A stretch of 64,000 nucleotides of DNA from an uncultured Emticicia sp. (GCF_937903345.1 NZ_CALCZQ010000030.1:124001-188000); one strand, 5' to 3'. Numbered from the stretch's first letter, positions 14,768-24,861 are shown. Made by a program: numbers and translations. Notes: generated by a model not told the origin, from the sequence alone.

Positions 14768-17644
14768 TCAATTCTCAGCATAAGCCTCCACAGGCTCACA
14801 AGCACAGATTAAGTTTCTATCTCCAAAAGCCGAGTCGATGCGGCTAACGGTTGCCCAGAATTTATTAGCCTTTACATAAGGAAGTGGGTAGGCCGCCTTT
14901 TCTCTCGAATAGGCTTTTGTCCAATTTTCTACCAAAACTACTGCCGCTGTGTGTGGAGCATTTTTCAATACATTATCTGTTTTATCTACCGTTCCTGCCT
15001 CAATTTCTCTGATTTCTTCACGAATACTCAAAAGAGCATCACAAAAACGGTCAAGTTCCGCTTTCGATTCTGATTCGGTTGGCTCAATCATAATTGTTCC
15101 AGCCACAGGGAACGAGAGCGTAGGAGCGTGGAAATTGTAATCCATTAAACGTTTTGCTAGGTCTTCAGCTTCAACACCTGCTGAAGTTTTGAACTGGCGT
15201 AAATCAACAATCATTTCGTGGGCACATCGTCCGCTATCTGCTGTGTAAAGAATTTGATACTCACCTTCCAAACGAGATTTGATGTAATTGGCATTCAAAA
15301 TTGCATTTTTTGTTGCATTTGTCAGGCCTTCTCCTCCCATCATGGCAATATAAGCGTAAGAAATTGTCAAGATACTCGCACTTCCGTAAGGAGCGGCCGA
15401 GATTCCATGAATACCAGATTTCCCACCCATGTCAACAATGGCATTCGTTGGTAAAAATTCAGCTAAGTGCTTTGCTACGCCAATTGGTCCCATTCCTGGA
15501 CCACCACCACCGTGAGGAATACAGAATGTTTTATGCAAGTTGAGGTGACAAACATCAGCTCCGATAGTTGCTGGAGAAGTCAAACCAACTTGGGCGTTCA
15601 TGTTTGCACCATCCATATAAACTTGTCCACCGTGTGAATGAATCAAGCCACAAATTTCTATAATGGATTCTTCAAATACACCGTGCGTTGAAGGGTACGT
15701 TACCATCAAACAAGCCAAGTTTGCTGAATGCTGCTCGGCTTTTGCTTTCAAATCTGCAACGTCGATGTTTCCTTTTTCATCACATTTACTCACAACCACT
15801 TGCATACCTGCCATTACGGCCGATGCTGGATTTGTACCGTGAGCCGACGATGGAATCAAGGCAATATTTCGGTGTGTATCACCACGGCTTTCGTGGTACG
15901 CACGAATTACCATCAAACCAGCATATTCGCCTTGAGCTCCCGAATTTGGCTGCAACGACATTTGAGCAAAGCCTGTAACTTCACACAACCAATCGTTTAA
16001 GTTTTTGAATAATTCTTGATAACCTTCGGTTTGGTTTTTTGGAGCAAATGGATGTATTTGACCAAATTCTGGCCAAGTAACAGGAATCATCTCAGCAGTT
16101 GCGTTGAGTTTCATTGTACAGCTTCCCAAAGAAATCATTGAGTGGACCAAAGATAAATCTTTGTTTTCCAAAGATTTCAAGTAACGCAGCATTTCGTGTT
16201 CGGTGTGATAACTACTAAACACAGGGTGAGTCATGAAAGTAGAGGTACGGTTTAAACCTACGCCAAAACCTATTTCAACCTCAGATTTTAAATTAATAAT
16301 AGTTTCTTTTCCGCGTGCTTCGGCAAAAATATTTAATAGTTGCTCAACGTCTTTGATGGTTTTTCTTTCATCGAAAGAAACTCCAACATTGCCATTGGCA
16401 TAATAGCGAAGATTTACCTCATGTTTCTCTGCAATTGCCCTGATTTTAATGTTATCTTCCGTATCAATCGTTACAGTATCGAAATAGTTTTTATTAAGTA
16501 CTTGATAGTCAAGCCTTTCAACCGATTCTGCAAAAAGTTTTGTTAAACCATGAATTTTAGCAGCAATATTGGTTAAACCTTTTGGCCCGTGATAGACACC
16601 ATAAGCCGAAGCCATTACAGACAATAAAACTTGGGCTGTACAGATATTCGATGTTGCTTTTTCACGCCGTATATGTTGCTCACGCGTTTGTAAAGCCATA
16701 CGCAAAGCACGATTACCTTGTGAATCGACCGAAACCCCAATGATACGACCAGGGATTTGGCGTTTGAAACTATCTTTTGTAGCAAAGAAAGCCGCATGAG
16801 GTCCGCCATAACCCATTGGAACTCCCAAACGTTGAGCTGAGCCAACTACCACATCAGCACCCATTTCACCTGGAGGTGTGAGCAGTGTTAATGAAAGTAA
16901 ATCAGCAGCTACTGCAGTAAAAATATTCAATTCGTGAGCGGCAGCAATCAAATCAGTATAATCATATACTTCACCGTTGGTTGCAGGGTATTGCAATAAG
17001 ATACCGTATAAATCTTCGTTCGTTAAATCATAATTTGTGTGATTGCCAACTACAACGTTGATACCCAAAGGTTTGGCACGACCAATCACTAAATCAATGG
17101 TTTGTGGGTGGCAAAGCTCTGAAACGAAGAAAGTTTGAGCATTTTTCTTGGCAACAGGACGAACACTATGAAGCATCGTCATGGCTTCGGAGGCAGCTGT
17201 ACCTTCATCAAGCAAAGAAGCGTTGGCAATTTCCATTCCAGTTAGCTCTATCACCATAGTTTGGAAATTCAACAACATTTCTAAACGACCTTGTGCTATT
17301 TCGGCTTGATAAGGTGTGTACGCAGTGTACCAAGATGGATTTTCTAATATATTTCTCAAAATCACATTTGGTACAACTGTATCGTAATAACCAATACCAA
17401 TAAAAGATTTATAAATTTTATTTTTTTGAGCCAATGCTTTAAAATCGGTTAAAAAATCTACTTCAGATTTTGCTTCTGGCAAATTAAGTGGATTGTTTAA
17501 ACGAATCCCAACGGGAACTGTTTCATTGATGAGTGTTTCGAGCGAATCTGCACCAATTTTTTTTAACATTGATTGGAGCTCGATTTCACTCTTGCCGTGA
17601 TGACGACTTTCAAAGGATTCTTGTGTAATAAGATTAACTTTCAT
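14768..17644 (-). CDS. gcvP: Glycine dehydrogenase (aminomethyl-transferring), P protein of the glycine cleavage system
   Basis: The PLP-dependent decarboxylase that starts glycine cleavage, handing an aminomethyl group to lipoylated GcvH. The 958-residue product is the long, fused type (both GcvPA and GcvPB halves). The N-terminal half has ESFESRHHGKSEIELQSML, GYYDTVVPNVILRNILENP and LLDEGTAASEAM; the C-terminal half has MIPVTWPEFGQIHPF, LQPNSGAQGEYAGL, PSSAHGTNPASAVMAGM and the PLP-lysine motif NLHKTFCIPHGGGGPGMGP around residue 700. Length matches the family. It is monocistronic; the H and T proteins are not in the window. A TATATTTG box lies about 100 nt upstream. Confidence 0.97.
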   Translation of the reverse strand: MKVNLITQESFESRHHGKSEIELQSMLKKIGADSLETLINETVPVGIRLNNPLNLPEAKSEVDFLTDFKALAQKNKIYKSFIGIGYYDTVVPNVILRNILENPSWYTAYTPYQAEIAQGRLEMLLNFQTMVIELTGMEIANASLLDEGTAASEAMTMLHSVRPVAKKNAQTFFVSELCHPQTIDLVIGRAKPLGINVVVGNHTNYDLTNEDLYGILLQYPATNGEVYDYTDLIAAAHELNIFTAVAADLLSLTLLTPPGEMGADVVVGSAQRLGVPMGYGGPHAAFFATKDSFKRQIPGRIIGVSVDSQGNRALRMALQTREQHIRREKATSNICTAQVLLSVMASAYGVYHGPKGLTNIAAKIHGLTKLFAESVERLDYQVLNKNYFDTVTIDTEDNIKIRAIAEKHEVNLRYYANGNVGVSFDERKTIKDVEQLLNIFAEARGKETIINLKSEVEIGFGVGLNRTSTFMTHPVFSSYHTEHEMLRYLKSLENKDLSLVHSMISLGSCTMKLNATAEMIPVTWPEFGQIHPFAPKNQTEGYQELFKNLNDWLCEVTGFAQMSLQPNSGAQGEYAGLMVIRAYHESRGDTHRNIALIPSSAHGTNPASAVMAGMQVVVSKCDEKGNIDVADLKAKAEQHSANLACLMVTYPSTHGVFEESIIEICGLIHSHGGQVYMDGANMNAQVGLTSPATIGADVCHLNLHKTFCIPHGGGGPGMGPIGVAKHLAEFLPTNAIVDMGGKSGIHGISAAPYGSASILTISYAYIAMMGGEGLTNATKNAILNANYIKSRLEGEYQILYTADSGRCAHEMIVDLRQFKTSAGVEAEDLAKRLMDYNFHAPTLSFPVAGTIMIEPTESESKAELDRFCDALLSIREEIREIEAGTVDKTDNVLKNAPHTAAVVLVENWTKAYSREKAAYPLPYVKANKFWATVSRIDSAFGDRNLICACEPVEAYAEN

Positions 17645-17652
17645 CGGTGAAA

Positions 17653-17675
17653 AACCCCCTGCCCCAGAAGGGGAG
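17653..17675. repeat. Short CCCCT...AAGGGG element (copy 2)
   Basis: AACCCCCTGCCCCAGAAGGGGA in the 5' leader of gcvP, 8 nt before its start codon. CCCC and GGGG can pair. It could shape the ribosome-binding region on the mRNA. Confidence 0.4.
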
Positions 17676-17742
17676 TTTATTTTTAAATTGATTCATGCTT
17701 TGGGGAATAAAACTGCATGAAGTGTTTGTTCAGATGAGCGTG

Positions 17743-17750
17743 CAAATATA
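17743..17750 (-). promoter_or_regulatory. Possible -7 box of gcvP
   Basis: The reverse strand reads TATATTTG followed by C, a typical Bacteroidota -7 element, about 100 nt upstream of the gcvP start. A TTTG lies 26 nt further upstream, longer than the usual spacer, so the -33 element is uncertain. Confidence 0.4.
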
Positions 17751-18139
17751 CTAAAATTATAAATTAGTTGTTGAAACAAATTGTTACAAAATCAGAGAAA
17801 TTTTATTGAATTTTTTTAGAAGTCAGTATATTTAATCTACAAGAGTGGTATATTTTAGAGAAAATGTCTAATAGAAGGATAAAATATAGAAAATTATAAA
17901 CGAAAGAATTAAAATACTATATGCTGTTTTTAACAGATAAATTTGCTAAACATTAGTGCCAAAGCAAAATTTAATAGTTATAGATTTTGGTCTTGAGTAT
18001 AATTAAGGATTTTTAAATACCAGCTTGAATTATTGTTTCGTTCAGATTAGAAAATTCTGCGAACAATAAAATAGTATAGCTAATTATCAATGAGGCAAAA
18101 GTTATGCTAAGTGAAGTAAGATTCAAAAAAGGGTTTGTT
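17751..18139. other. Gene-free stretch
   Basis: About 390 bp of AT-rich sequence between the gcvP promoter region and the end of the cytochrome c peroxidase gene. No open frame with family resemblance, RNA gene or clear hairpin was found. Confidence 0.5.
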
Positions 18140-19462
18140 TTATTGACAAGTGCTTATCTGAGCCTTAAAGACGCTCCCAGCTTTGGCTTCAAATGAAGGA
18201 TTAAGAATAATGGATTTGCCAGAAACAAGGTTTACTGTACTGCTATTCAGTATTTGTGAAGTAGATTGTACAAAAATGCTATTGCTCGACTGAAAACCTC
18301 CTGAACTGATTGTACCAGTAAAACTCAAATTAGTCTGGCAAAATGGATTACTCCAACGCACTTCAGTAGCTACACTATTATCTGTTAAAGTTTTCATAAA
18401 AGCCACTAAGGCGTTTTTCTGAGCAGCTGAGAAATTTAATTTTACAGGATCTCCGTTAGCATCTTTCAAAATTCCAGAAAGATTTGGGTGAGCTTGAATA
18501 CCACTATTATAATGCTCAACTACTTGTTCAAGTGTTGCAAATCTCCCATCGTGCATATAAGGTGCGGAAAGTTCGATGTTTCTGATGCTTGAATTTTTGA
18601 AAGTTCCGACTAAATTCTGTCTGATAGGAGATGATGCTCCTCCAACACCCAAATCGGTCGTAGAGATTGCATCAATACCGTTATTTTCAGGTCTGGTACT
18701 TACGAATGCCTCTGTACCATGACAACCTCCACAGCCTCCACCCCCTTGAGGTATTGGTGTAAAAAACAATTGTTTTCCTTGATTTTCTTGAATCGTAAAA
18801 TTTGAAAATGCCTGGTTTGGGTTATTAACTGTTGCCCTACCCGTATCATATTTGCTTTGGTAGCTTACAATACTTCTTACAAACTGAGCCAAAGCTTTTG
18901 AAATCCTGTCATTACTAATAGTATTATCACCAAATGCATTTATAAATAATTGATTATAGTAAGGCTGTTCGGTAACTCTTTCCGAAATCTGAGCGGCAGT
19001 TAAGCCCATTTCTACAGTGTTTTGTAGAGGTTGAAGCACTTGGTCTTCGAGCGTGACAGCTCTTTCGTCCCAGAAGAAACGACCTCTTTGATAATAACGA
19101 GCATTCAGAATTGTCATGCCGTGACGGTCAGTTGTGCCACCATTAAAGCCAATACTTAGGGTGCGAGAATCGCTAAAACCTTCGCTCTGTTTATGGCAAG
19201 AAGCACACGAAACTGTTCGATTTAAACTCAGATTTTTGTCATAAAAAAGCACACGTCCGAGAGTAGCACCATTGTTGGAAATGGGATTTGTTATGGGTGA
19301 ATTATCAATATTAGCGACGTTATTGGCATAAAAATTAGGTAATGGAACATTATACTCATAAGGTGTGATAGGTAGATTTAGGTAGTCGGCACTAGTTATT
19401 GTTTTTGAGGCAACAAACAAAAAGAAAATAACCGAGCCAATGACTAATTTTCTAAGATTCAT
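18140..19462 (-). CDS. Di-haem cytochrome c peroxidase / MauG-like protein with C-terminal sorting-type domain
   Basis: A 440-residue exported protein (N-terminal hydrophobic signal to about residue 25). Two haem c sites are visible, CASCH (Cys86, Cys89, His90) and CGGCH (Cys244, Cys247, His248), together with the family segments LGRVLFYDKNLSLNRTVSC, GFSDSRTLSIGFNG, RYYQRGRFFWDERA, QVLQPLQNTVEMG and ELSAPYMHDGRFATLEQVVEHY. These enzymes reduce H2O2 or oxidise other substrates in the periplasm. After residue ~375 comes an extra domain (SSGGFQSSNSIFVQSTS, then LVSGKSIILNPSFEAKAGSV, ending STCQ) resembling the end of the propeller protein at 11774. This suggests surface display or secretion rather than free periplasmic location. 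Confidence 0.9.
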   Translation of the reverse strand: MNLRKLVIGSVIFFLFVASKTITSADYLNLPITPYEYNVPLPNFYANNVANIDNSPITNPISNNGATLGRVLFYDKNLSLNRTVSCASCHKQSEGFSDSRTLSIGFNGGTTDRHGMTILNARYYQRGRFFWDERAVTLEDQVLQPLQNTVEMGLTAAQISERVTEQPYYNQLFINAFGDNTISNDRISKALAQFVRSIVSYQSKYDTGRATVNNPNQAFSNFTIQENQGKQLFFTPIPQGGGGCGGCHGTEAFVSTRPENNGIDAISTTDLGVGGASSPIRQNLVGTFKNSSIRNIELSAPYMHDGRFATLEQVVEHYNSGIQAHPNLSGILKDANGDPVKLNFSAAQKNALVAFMKTLTDNSVATEVRWSNPFCQTNLSFTGTISSGGFQSSNSIFVQSTSQILNSSTVNLVSGKSIILNPSFEAKAGSVFKAQISTCQ

Positions 19463-19584
19463 AGTTTAGGTTTTATACCGTTCTGTTTTAAAAGGGGGCT
19501 ATCATTTTTATACTTGTTCTTTAGATGCTTTATTTGATTTTTTATTGCGGTTGAATAAAGTTTATTTATCCAAAAAATAAAAAA

Positions 19585-19620
19585 AGAAGTCGAATCAGTA
19601 TGATAACTCATTCGACTTCT
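19585..19620 (-). terminator. Terminator of the molybdenum hydroxylase operon
   Basis: AGAAGTCGAAT (19585-19595) and ATTCGACTTCT (19610-19620) form a perfect 11-bp stem with a 14-nt loop. On the reverse strand it follows the stop of the large-subunit gene by about 20 nt and is followed by TTTTTATTTTTTGG, a good T tract. Confidence 0.85.
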
Positions 19621-19640
19621 GGTTAAATTATAATTCCATA

Positions 19641-21788
19641 TCAAGAAACACTTTCAAACAATTTTTGGTCTTCCTCAATAAAAGGTTGATTTCTTAAACG
19701 TTTACCAGTTGCTTTAAAAATAGCATTAGCAACAGAACCACCAGTAGGTGGGAGAGCTGGCTCGCCCAAACCAGTTGGATCGATCCCGTTATTGACAAAA
19801 CTTACTTCAATCGCAGGAATTTCATTCATTTTTATCAATCTAAAAGCATTGAAATTCTTTTGGTCTGGCGTACCATCTTTGAAAGTTAAATTTCCGTACA
19901 TGGCGTGTCCGATGCCATCTACGATTCCGCCTGTTACTTGATTTCTTGCTCCGCTTTGGTTTACAACAATGCCACAATCAACCGCTGCGTAAATTTTCTG
20001 TAAAACTGGTTTTCCTTTTTTCATCACTACTTCTGCTACTTGTGCTACATAAGATGCATGAGAGAAGTAAACACTAAAGCCAAGACTTACTCCTTTTTTC
20101 TTCTTTCCCCAACCCGATTTTTCAGCGGCCAATTCGATAACAGCTTTCATACGGTCGATGTTGTATTTTATTTCACCGACTGGTGAAGTTTTGGCTTTTC
20201 CCAATAATTCAAGTCTGAATTGAACTGCGTCTTTACCTGCCGCAGTAGCTACTTCATCAATGAAAGATTGCTCAGCAAATGCCAAGAAATTAGTAATTGG
20301 GGCTCTCCATGGGCCTGTTGTAATAGGAGATTTATGTTCAGCCGAATCAATCAATAAATTTGGAACTGCACCTGCTGGAAAATTATCTTGACGAGTCGAA
20401 TTTCCTGCATTCAGACCTGCACCACGAAGGGTATAGCCAATCATATTGCCTTGCTTGTCAAGAGCCGCACGGAAACGATAACGAACAGCTGGACGATAAC
20501 TTCCGCCGCCCATATCGTCTTCACGGGTCCACATAACTTTTACGGGTGCTTTTATTATACTCGAAAGTTCGGCAGCCTCCAATACGTAATCAGTACCTAA
20601 ACGACGGCCAAAACCTCCACCCATTTTTGTTAATTCGACAGTTACTTTTTCGGCAGGAATATTGAGTAATTTTGCGGTCTGATTTTGAGCATTTTGTGGT
20701 GTTTGTGTTGGCCCAACCAATTCCACGCCATCTTCACGTACATGGGCGAAGAAGTTCATTGGCTCCATAGGGTTATGTGGTAAAAATGGACATTGATATT
20801 CTGCTTCTACGATTTTTGCAGCGTCTTTAAAAGCTGTTTCAATATCTCCATCTTTGCGACGAACTTCGTTTTTACCATCCAATAATTCCTTAAAAATTCT
20901 ATTATGGTCATCGCTACTTTCGAGCATAGCGGCCTTTTCCCACTCAATTTTGACTAAATCACGTGCTTTTTTTACTTCCCAAGTCGATTTTCCTACAATA
21001 GCCACTTTATCTTTAAACGCAACTACCTCAATCCCACTTGCTGAAGCTTTTGCCGCCAATCCATCGAATGATTTGAGTTTCATTCCAAAAGCAGGTGGAC
21101 GCTGAATCATCGCAAACTTCATTCCTTCACGATAAAAATCAAGCCCAAAAAGTGGTTTTCCAATCAAAAGTGCTTGATTATCAACACCTTTTACTGTCGA
21201 GCCAATTAGTTTGAAATCTTTTTTATCTTTCAATTTTACATCAGTTGGTGGGGTAAGTTTGGCTGCTTCCGTTGCCAATTCACCATAACCCAACTTTTTG
21301 CCTGAAGCTGTATGAATCACGAAACTTTTATCGGTCGAACATTCAGCTACAGAAACGCCCCACCGTTTGGATGCCGCTTCAACCAACATTTGGCGAGCGG
21401 TTGCACCTGCTTTGCGGAGGCGTTGCCATGAATGAGGAATCGAACCACTACCACCAGCCACTTGGCGTTCAAATTTCTTAGTGTCGAGCGGAGCTTGTAA
21501 CACTTTTACTTTTGCCCAGTCAACATCTAATTCTTCGGCCACGATTATCGGGAAAGCGGTTTTGATACCTTGTCCTATTTCAGGATTTGGCGAAAAAATT
21601 GTTACGATTCCGTCAGTTTGGATAGATAAAAAGGCATTAAAGGCAGTATTTCCTGCTTCGCTTGCTATGCCTTCTACTACTGTGGCTGCCGTTATCTCTT
21701 GTCCAAACCAATTGAAACCCAATATTAAGCCACCAGCACTTAGTGTAGTTGACTTTAAGAAATCTCGTCGGCTATTATTTTTTGTCAT
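19641..21788 (-). CDS. Molybdopterin-binding large subunit, isoquinoline 1-oxidoreductase beta / aldehyde-xanthine dehydrogenase type
   Basis: A 715-residue molybdenum hydroxylase large subunit. It has a twin-arginine signal (NSRRDFLKSTTLSAGG, Arg7-Arg8), so it is exported folded with its cofactor. Family segments include IFSPNPEIGQGIKTAFPIIV, VAGGSGSIPHSWQRLRKAGA, PFLPHNPMEPMNFFAHV, MGGGFGRRLGTDYVLEA, GPWRAPITNFLAFAEQSFID and GLGEPALPPTGGSVANA, the last carrying the glutamate of the active site. Such enzymes hydroxylate N-heterocycles or oxidise aldehydes with water and pass electrons to the 2Fe-2S subunit encoded just upstream. The true substrate is unknown. It lies 78 nt after the small-subunit gene and is followed by a strong terminator. 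Confidence 0.9.
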   Translation of the reverse strand: MTKNNSRRDFLKSTTLSAGGLILGFNWFGQEITAATVVEGIASEAGNTAFNAFLSIQTDGIVTIFSPNPEIGQGIKTAFPIIVAEELDVDWAKVKVLQAPLDTKKFERQVAGGSGSIPHSWQRLRKAGATARQMLVEAASKRWGVSVAECSTDKSFVIHTASGKKLGYGELATEAAKLTPPTDVKLKDKKDFKLIGSTVKGVDNQALLIGKPLFGLDFYREGMKFAMIQRPPAFGMKLKSFDGLAAKASASGIEVVAFKDKVAIVGKSTWEVKKARDLVKIEWEKAAMLESSDDHNRIFKELLDGKNEVRRKDGDIETAFKDAAKIVEAEYQCPFLPHNPMEPMNFFAHVREDGVELVGPTQTPQNAQNQTAKLLNIPAEKVTVELTKMGGGFGRRLGTDYVLEAAELSSIIKAPVKVMWTREDDMGGGSYRPAVRYRFRAALDKQGNMIGYTLRGAGLNAGNSTRQDNFPAGAVPNLLIDSAEHKSPITTGPWRAPITNFLAFAEQSFIDEVATAAGKDAVQFRLELLGKAKTSPVGEIKYNIDRMKAVIELAAEKSGWGKKKKGVSLGFSVYFSHASYVAQVAEVVMKKGKPVLQKIYAAVDCGIVVNQSGARNQVTGGIVDGIGHAMYGNLTFKDGTPDQKNFNAFRLIKMNEIPAIEVSFVNNGIDPTGLGEPALPPTGGSVANAIFKATGKRLRNQPFIEEDQKLFESVS

Positions 21789-21866
21789 TAGAGTATCTGT
21801 TTGATAATTTAGATAGTTACTAGATGAGTAGAAAGTATTCTATCAATCACTCATTCAATCATTAAA

Positions 21867-22331
21867 CTATTTTTGCATTTGTGTTGCAGCCAGCTGAACT
21901 GCTTCTTTGATTCGGTGATAAGTTCCACATCGACAAATATTTCCTGACATTGCCGCTTCGATTTCTTCCAAACTTGGTTTTGCATTCTTTTTCAAGAAAG
22001 CCGCCGCCGTCATCATTTGTCCAGTCTGACAGTAGCCGCATTGTGGTACGTCGATGGCATCCCAAGCTTTTTGTACAGGGTGGTCGCCTTTTTCAGAAAG
22101 TCCTTCAATCGTAGTGATTGTTGCATCAGCAACCGCTGAAACTGGTAACACGCACGAGCGAGTTGCTTCGCCATTGATATGCACCGTGCAAGCTCCGCAT
22201 TGAGCCATTCCGCAACCGTATTTTGTTCCAACAAGTCCGAGATTATCACGCAAAACCCATAATAATGGTGTGTCGGGCGATGCTTCGGTTTTGAGGGTTT
22301 TACCGTTGATTTTGAGGTTATAATTTGCCAT
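21867..22331 (-). CDS. 2Fe-2S small subunit, isoquinoline 1-oxidoreductase alpha type
   Basis: A 154-residue iron-sulphur protein that shuttles electrons from the molybdenum subunit encoded next to it. The plant-type 2Fe-2S cluster ligands are Cys40, Cys45, Cys48 and Cys60 (YGCGMAQCGACTVHINGEA...RSC), and the second cluster uses Cys98, Cys101, Cys133 and Cys135 (QCGYCQTGQMM and GNICRCGTYHRI). ATG at 22331 starts the conserved beta strand YNLKINGK; the open frame reaches 22433 but that 34-residue extension has no family match. It has no signal peptide and is probably carried out by the Tat signal of its partner. Confidence 0.92.
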   Translation of the reverse strand: MANYNLKINGKTLKTEASPDTPLLWVLRDNLGLVGTKYGCGMAQCGACTVHINGEATRSCVLPVSAVADATITTIEGLSEKGDHPVQKAWDAIDVPQCGYCQTGQMMTAAAFLKKNAKPSLEEIEAAMSGNICRCGTYHRIKEAVQLAATQMQK

Positions 22332-22452
22332 TATTGAAATGTTTATTAATTGTCTAAATCTATAACTAAAATTATATAAAATGTTTTTGAAAAACATCGA
22401 AAATTGCAATTTTTTGAAATTATTTTCGACCAAAATTGAATATTTAGCGATT

Positions 22453-24861
22453 TTAAGGTTTCAAAATCAACTTCCCTATTTTTACCTTTTCAATCTCTGC
22501 TCGATTCATTAATTCGGGTCGTGAACCACCTTTCACAAATAATTCAGCTTGGTCATCGTAGTGTTTACTTAGAAAATGTCCAGATTGACCCGTAGGTAAT
22601 ACACTTCTCCCATGTTCGGTATCAGCAAAATCAACAATTCTGCGTAAGGCTGGGCCATAAGTGATTTTATATGTTCCACTCGAATCTACTGAAAAATCTA
22701 GGTTATTGATGGTTTCTCGTCCACCTGGAGCAGGAAGTGGCCCTACATTAAAATACTTTCCCAAAACTGGTAAAATTCCAAGCGGGTGATTGTGCGTAAG
22801 TTTATGCACCTTTTTCCATTTCCAATCTGTCATGTCGTTGCCAAGTTGTTTTTCGAGACTTACCAATGCTTCATTCAGTGAAATTGTCAAGATTTCAGTG
22901 CGAGTTTCTTTGTTTTTTGTCGAAATATTGTCCCACCAGGGCGATGCATCATTTCTCATCAACGAGGCCATATTTCGCTTGAAATTTGAATTGTGTTCAA
23001 AAGCCGTGAAAACTTCATTACCCAATTCATCTTTAATTGTATTTACGAAAAAATGATATAAAAAACGGTAATAAATCGTAGGCTCAATATCTTCTAAATC
23101 ATGCGAACCGTCCCATTTCGAGAGCTTTTCTAAACCAGTTTTTGCCGAAGGATTTAGCTTATTTTTATCAATTACGGGCAGAATATCTTTCAAAAGTCCT
23201 TTAAAGGATGAAGAAGTAACATCATTAATGACGTTTCTAAGGCTTTCTTGCGTCCAATCTTTTTTATCATTAAACAAGAGTTCTTCAATTCGGTTTGCAC
23301 GATTCCCTGGAACGTAGTAGCCGGCTACTAATCCATTACCCATATCAGCTGGCTGGTTGTTGGCCGTGTATAGTACACCACGTTTAGGATTTAAAATTTG
23401 AGGATTTAATGAAAAATCATACCAACCCTGTGGGTCGTCATTGCCAGTTGAGCCATCTAAAATCAACATTGGATTTACGTGAGTAGGGCGTTTTGGTAGT
23501 TTTCCTGCTGCCCACCAAGCAATATTTCCTTCGGTATCGCCCCACATAATATTTAAGCCTGGAGAAGTAAGTTTGCTCGCGGCTTTACCTGCTTCGGTGG
23601 AATTTTTGGCGTGAGCCATTTCGTAAAATGCCTCTAAATGATAACTCGGAAATTGATTGAAAACCCACCACAAAGCAATAGGGTCTTTTTGGTCAGAGAT
23701 GGTATCAAAACTTTCATTCATCAAGATACCATGACGAGAAGTTTTTACCGAAATTTTTATATCAGCTGCGTCTTTTACTTTGATGCTTTCTTCACGGATT
23801 TTTAAATCTTCCCAATGGTCTTTGTACCAAACTTGGTTGGCGTTGGCAGGATTTGCTTTTTCACGAAAAAAATCAACATCATCATTTTCAAACATGGTCA
23901 AACCCCAACCACCGTATTGTGAATGTCCCAAAGCTCCAACGGGGGTTCCTGCCAAGAAATTGCCGTAAAACTTAAAGTTCGGACATTCCAAATGTGCTTC
24001 GTACCAAACCGAAGGTTGAGAAAACGCAATGTGCGTATCGTTTGATAAGATGGGCTTACCCGATTTGGTTTTTGAACCAGCAATTACCCAACCATTTGAG
24101 CCATGATAAGCTGGGAAAAGAGCATTGGTTTCGATATGGGTCAACTGATTTGCCATGCGTGCCAAAGCCGTAGATGAAGCAATATTTTCTTGTGCATCAG
24201 TCGGAATTTTTGGCTCCTTGGCAGGCCAACCTGTCATTACATCTTTCCAATATTCTGGGCCATATTTGTTTTGAATCATAGTAGAAATGGCTTCTGAACG
24301 AAAAGCTTCGGCAAAAGTAAAACCCATATAGCCCATTATGATTTGCATATCAGCCATCTCAAAAGGTGTTTTTTGGATGCCTGCAATCGAAAACTCAGGG
24401 GGAGTTTTACCATTTTCGATGTAATCGTTTACACCTTTTATGTAGGCTTGTGCTGCTTTAACAAATGGTGCATTTGGATTTTTCATCAGAACTGAATCAA
24501 TCGTCCATTGAGCGTGCTGACGGAAACTGAGCGTTCGGAAAAATTTATCGGATGGGAGAGCTTTTTCACCAAAAAGTTCAGACAGACGTCCATCGGCCAA
24601 ACGTCGGAGCAATTCCATTTGAAAAAGGCGGTCTTGAGCATGAACGTAGCCAAATGCTTGAAATAAATCGTCTTCGTTTTGGGCATAAATATGAGGAACG
24701 CCATAGTCATCATAAAGCACTTCGACTGGTGCCTTTAGTCCTTTAAGTTGAAGTTCGCCATCGAGGGTAGGTTTGGTACTTTGCAACCAAAAATAGATTC
24801 CGATTCCTGCTAAAACGAGCAAAACAAGTAATCCGAGAAGGATTTTCTTGAAAATTTTCAT
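22453..24861 (-). CDS. Penicillin acylase family amidohydrolase, membrane-anchored
   Basis: An 802-residue Ntn-hydrolase proenzyme. A single hydrophobic N-terminal helix (residues 5-26) anchors or exports it. DDYGVPHIYAQNEDDLFQAFGYVHAQDRLFQME is the conserved alpha-chain start (positions ~51-83), and HGSNGWVIAGSKTKSGKPIL contains the autocleavage nucleophile Ser255 that begins the beta chain. NDTHIAFSQPSVWYEAHL and the final SGHFLSKHYDDQAELF are also typical. Family members cleave amide bonds of beta-lactams, N-acyl-homoserine lactones or cyclic lipopeptides; the substrate is unknown, quorum-signal degradation being one option. The gene begins the minus-strand block that includes the molybdenum hydroxylase but is separated by about 120 bp from it. 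Confidence 0.92.
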   Translation of the reverse strand: MKIFKKILLGLLVLLVLAGIGIYFWLQSTKPTLDGELQLKGLKAPVEVLYDDYGVPHIYAQNEDDLFQAFGYVHAQDRLFQMELLRRLADGRLSELFGEKALPSDKFFRTLSFRQHAQWTIDSVLMKNPNAPFVKAAQAYIKGVNDYIENGKTPPEFSIAGIQKTPFEMADMQIIMGYMGFTFAEAFRSEAISTMIQNKYGPEYWKDVMTGWPAKEPKIPTDAQENIASSTALARMANQLTHIETNALFPAYHGSNGWVIAGSKTKSGKPILSNDTHIAFSQPSVWYEAHLECPNFKFYGNFLAGTPVGALGHSQYGGWGLTMFENDDVDFFREKANPANANQVWYKDHWEDLKIREESIKVKDAADIKISVKTSRHGILMNESFDTISDQKDPIALWWVFNQFPSYHLEAFYEMAHAKNSTEAGKAASKLTSPGLNIMWGDTEGNIAWWAAGKLPKRPTHVNPMLILDGSTGNDDPQGWYDFSLNPQILNPKRGVLYTANNQPADMGNGLVAGYYVPGNRANRIEELLFNDKKDWTQESLRNVINDVTSSSFKGLLKDILPVIDKNKLNPSAKTGLEKLSKWDGSHDLEDIEPTIYYRFLYHFFVNTIKDELGNEVFTAFEHNSNFKRNMASLMRNDASPWWDNISTKNKETRTEILTISLNEALVSLEKQLGNDMTDWKWKKVHKLTHNHPLGILPVLGKYFNVGPLPAPGGRETINNLDFSVDSSGTYKITYGPALRRIVDFADTEHGRSVLPTGQSGHFLSKHYDDQAELFVKGGSRPELMNRAEIEKVKIGKLILKP

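Noticed and set aside
19459..19644. A 61-codon minus-strand frame between the cytochrome c peroxidase and the molybdenum hydroxylase gene
   Set aside because: It spans the perfect hairpin terminator at 19585-19620, overlaps both flanking genes by a few bases, and its product has no recognisable composition or motif.
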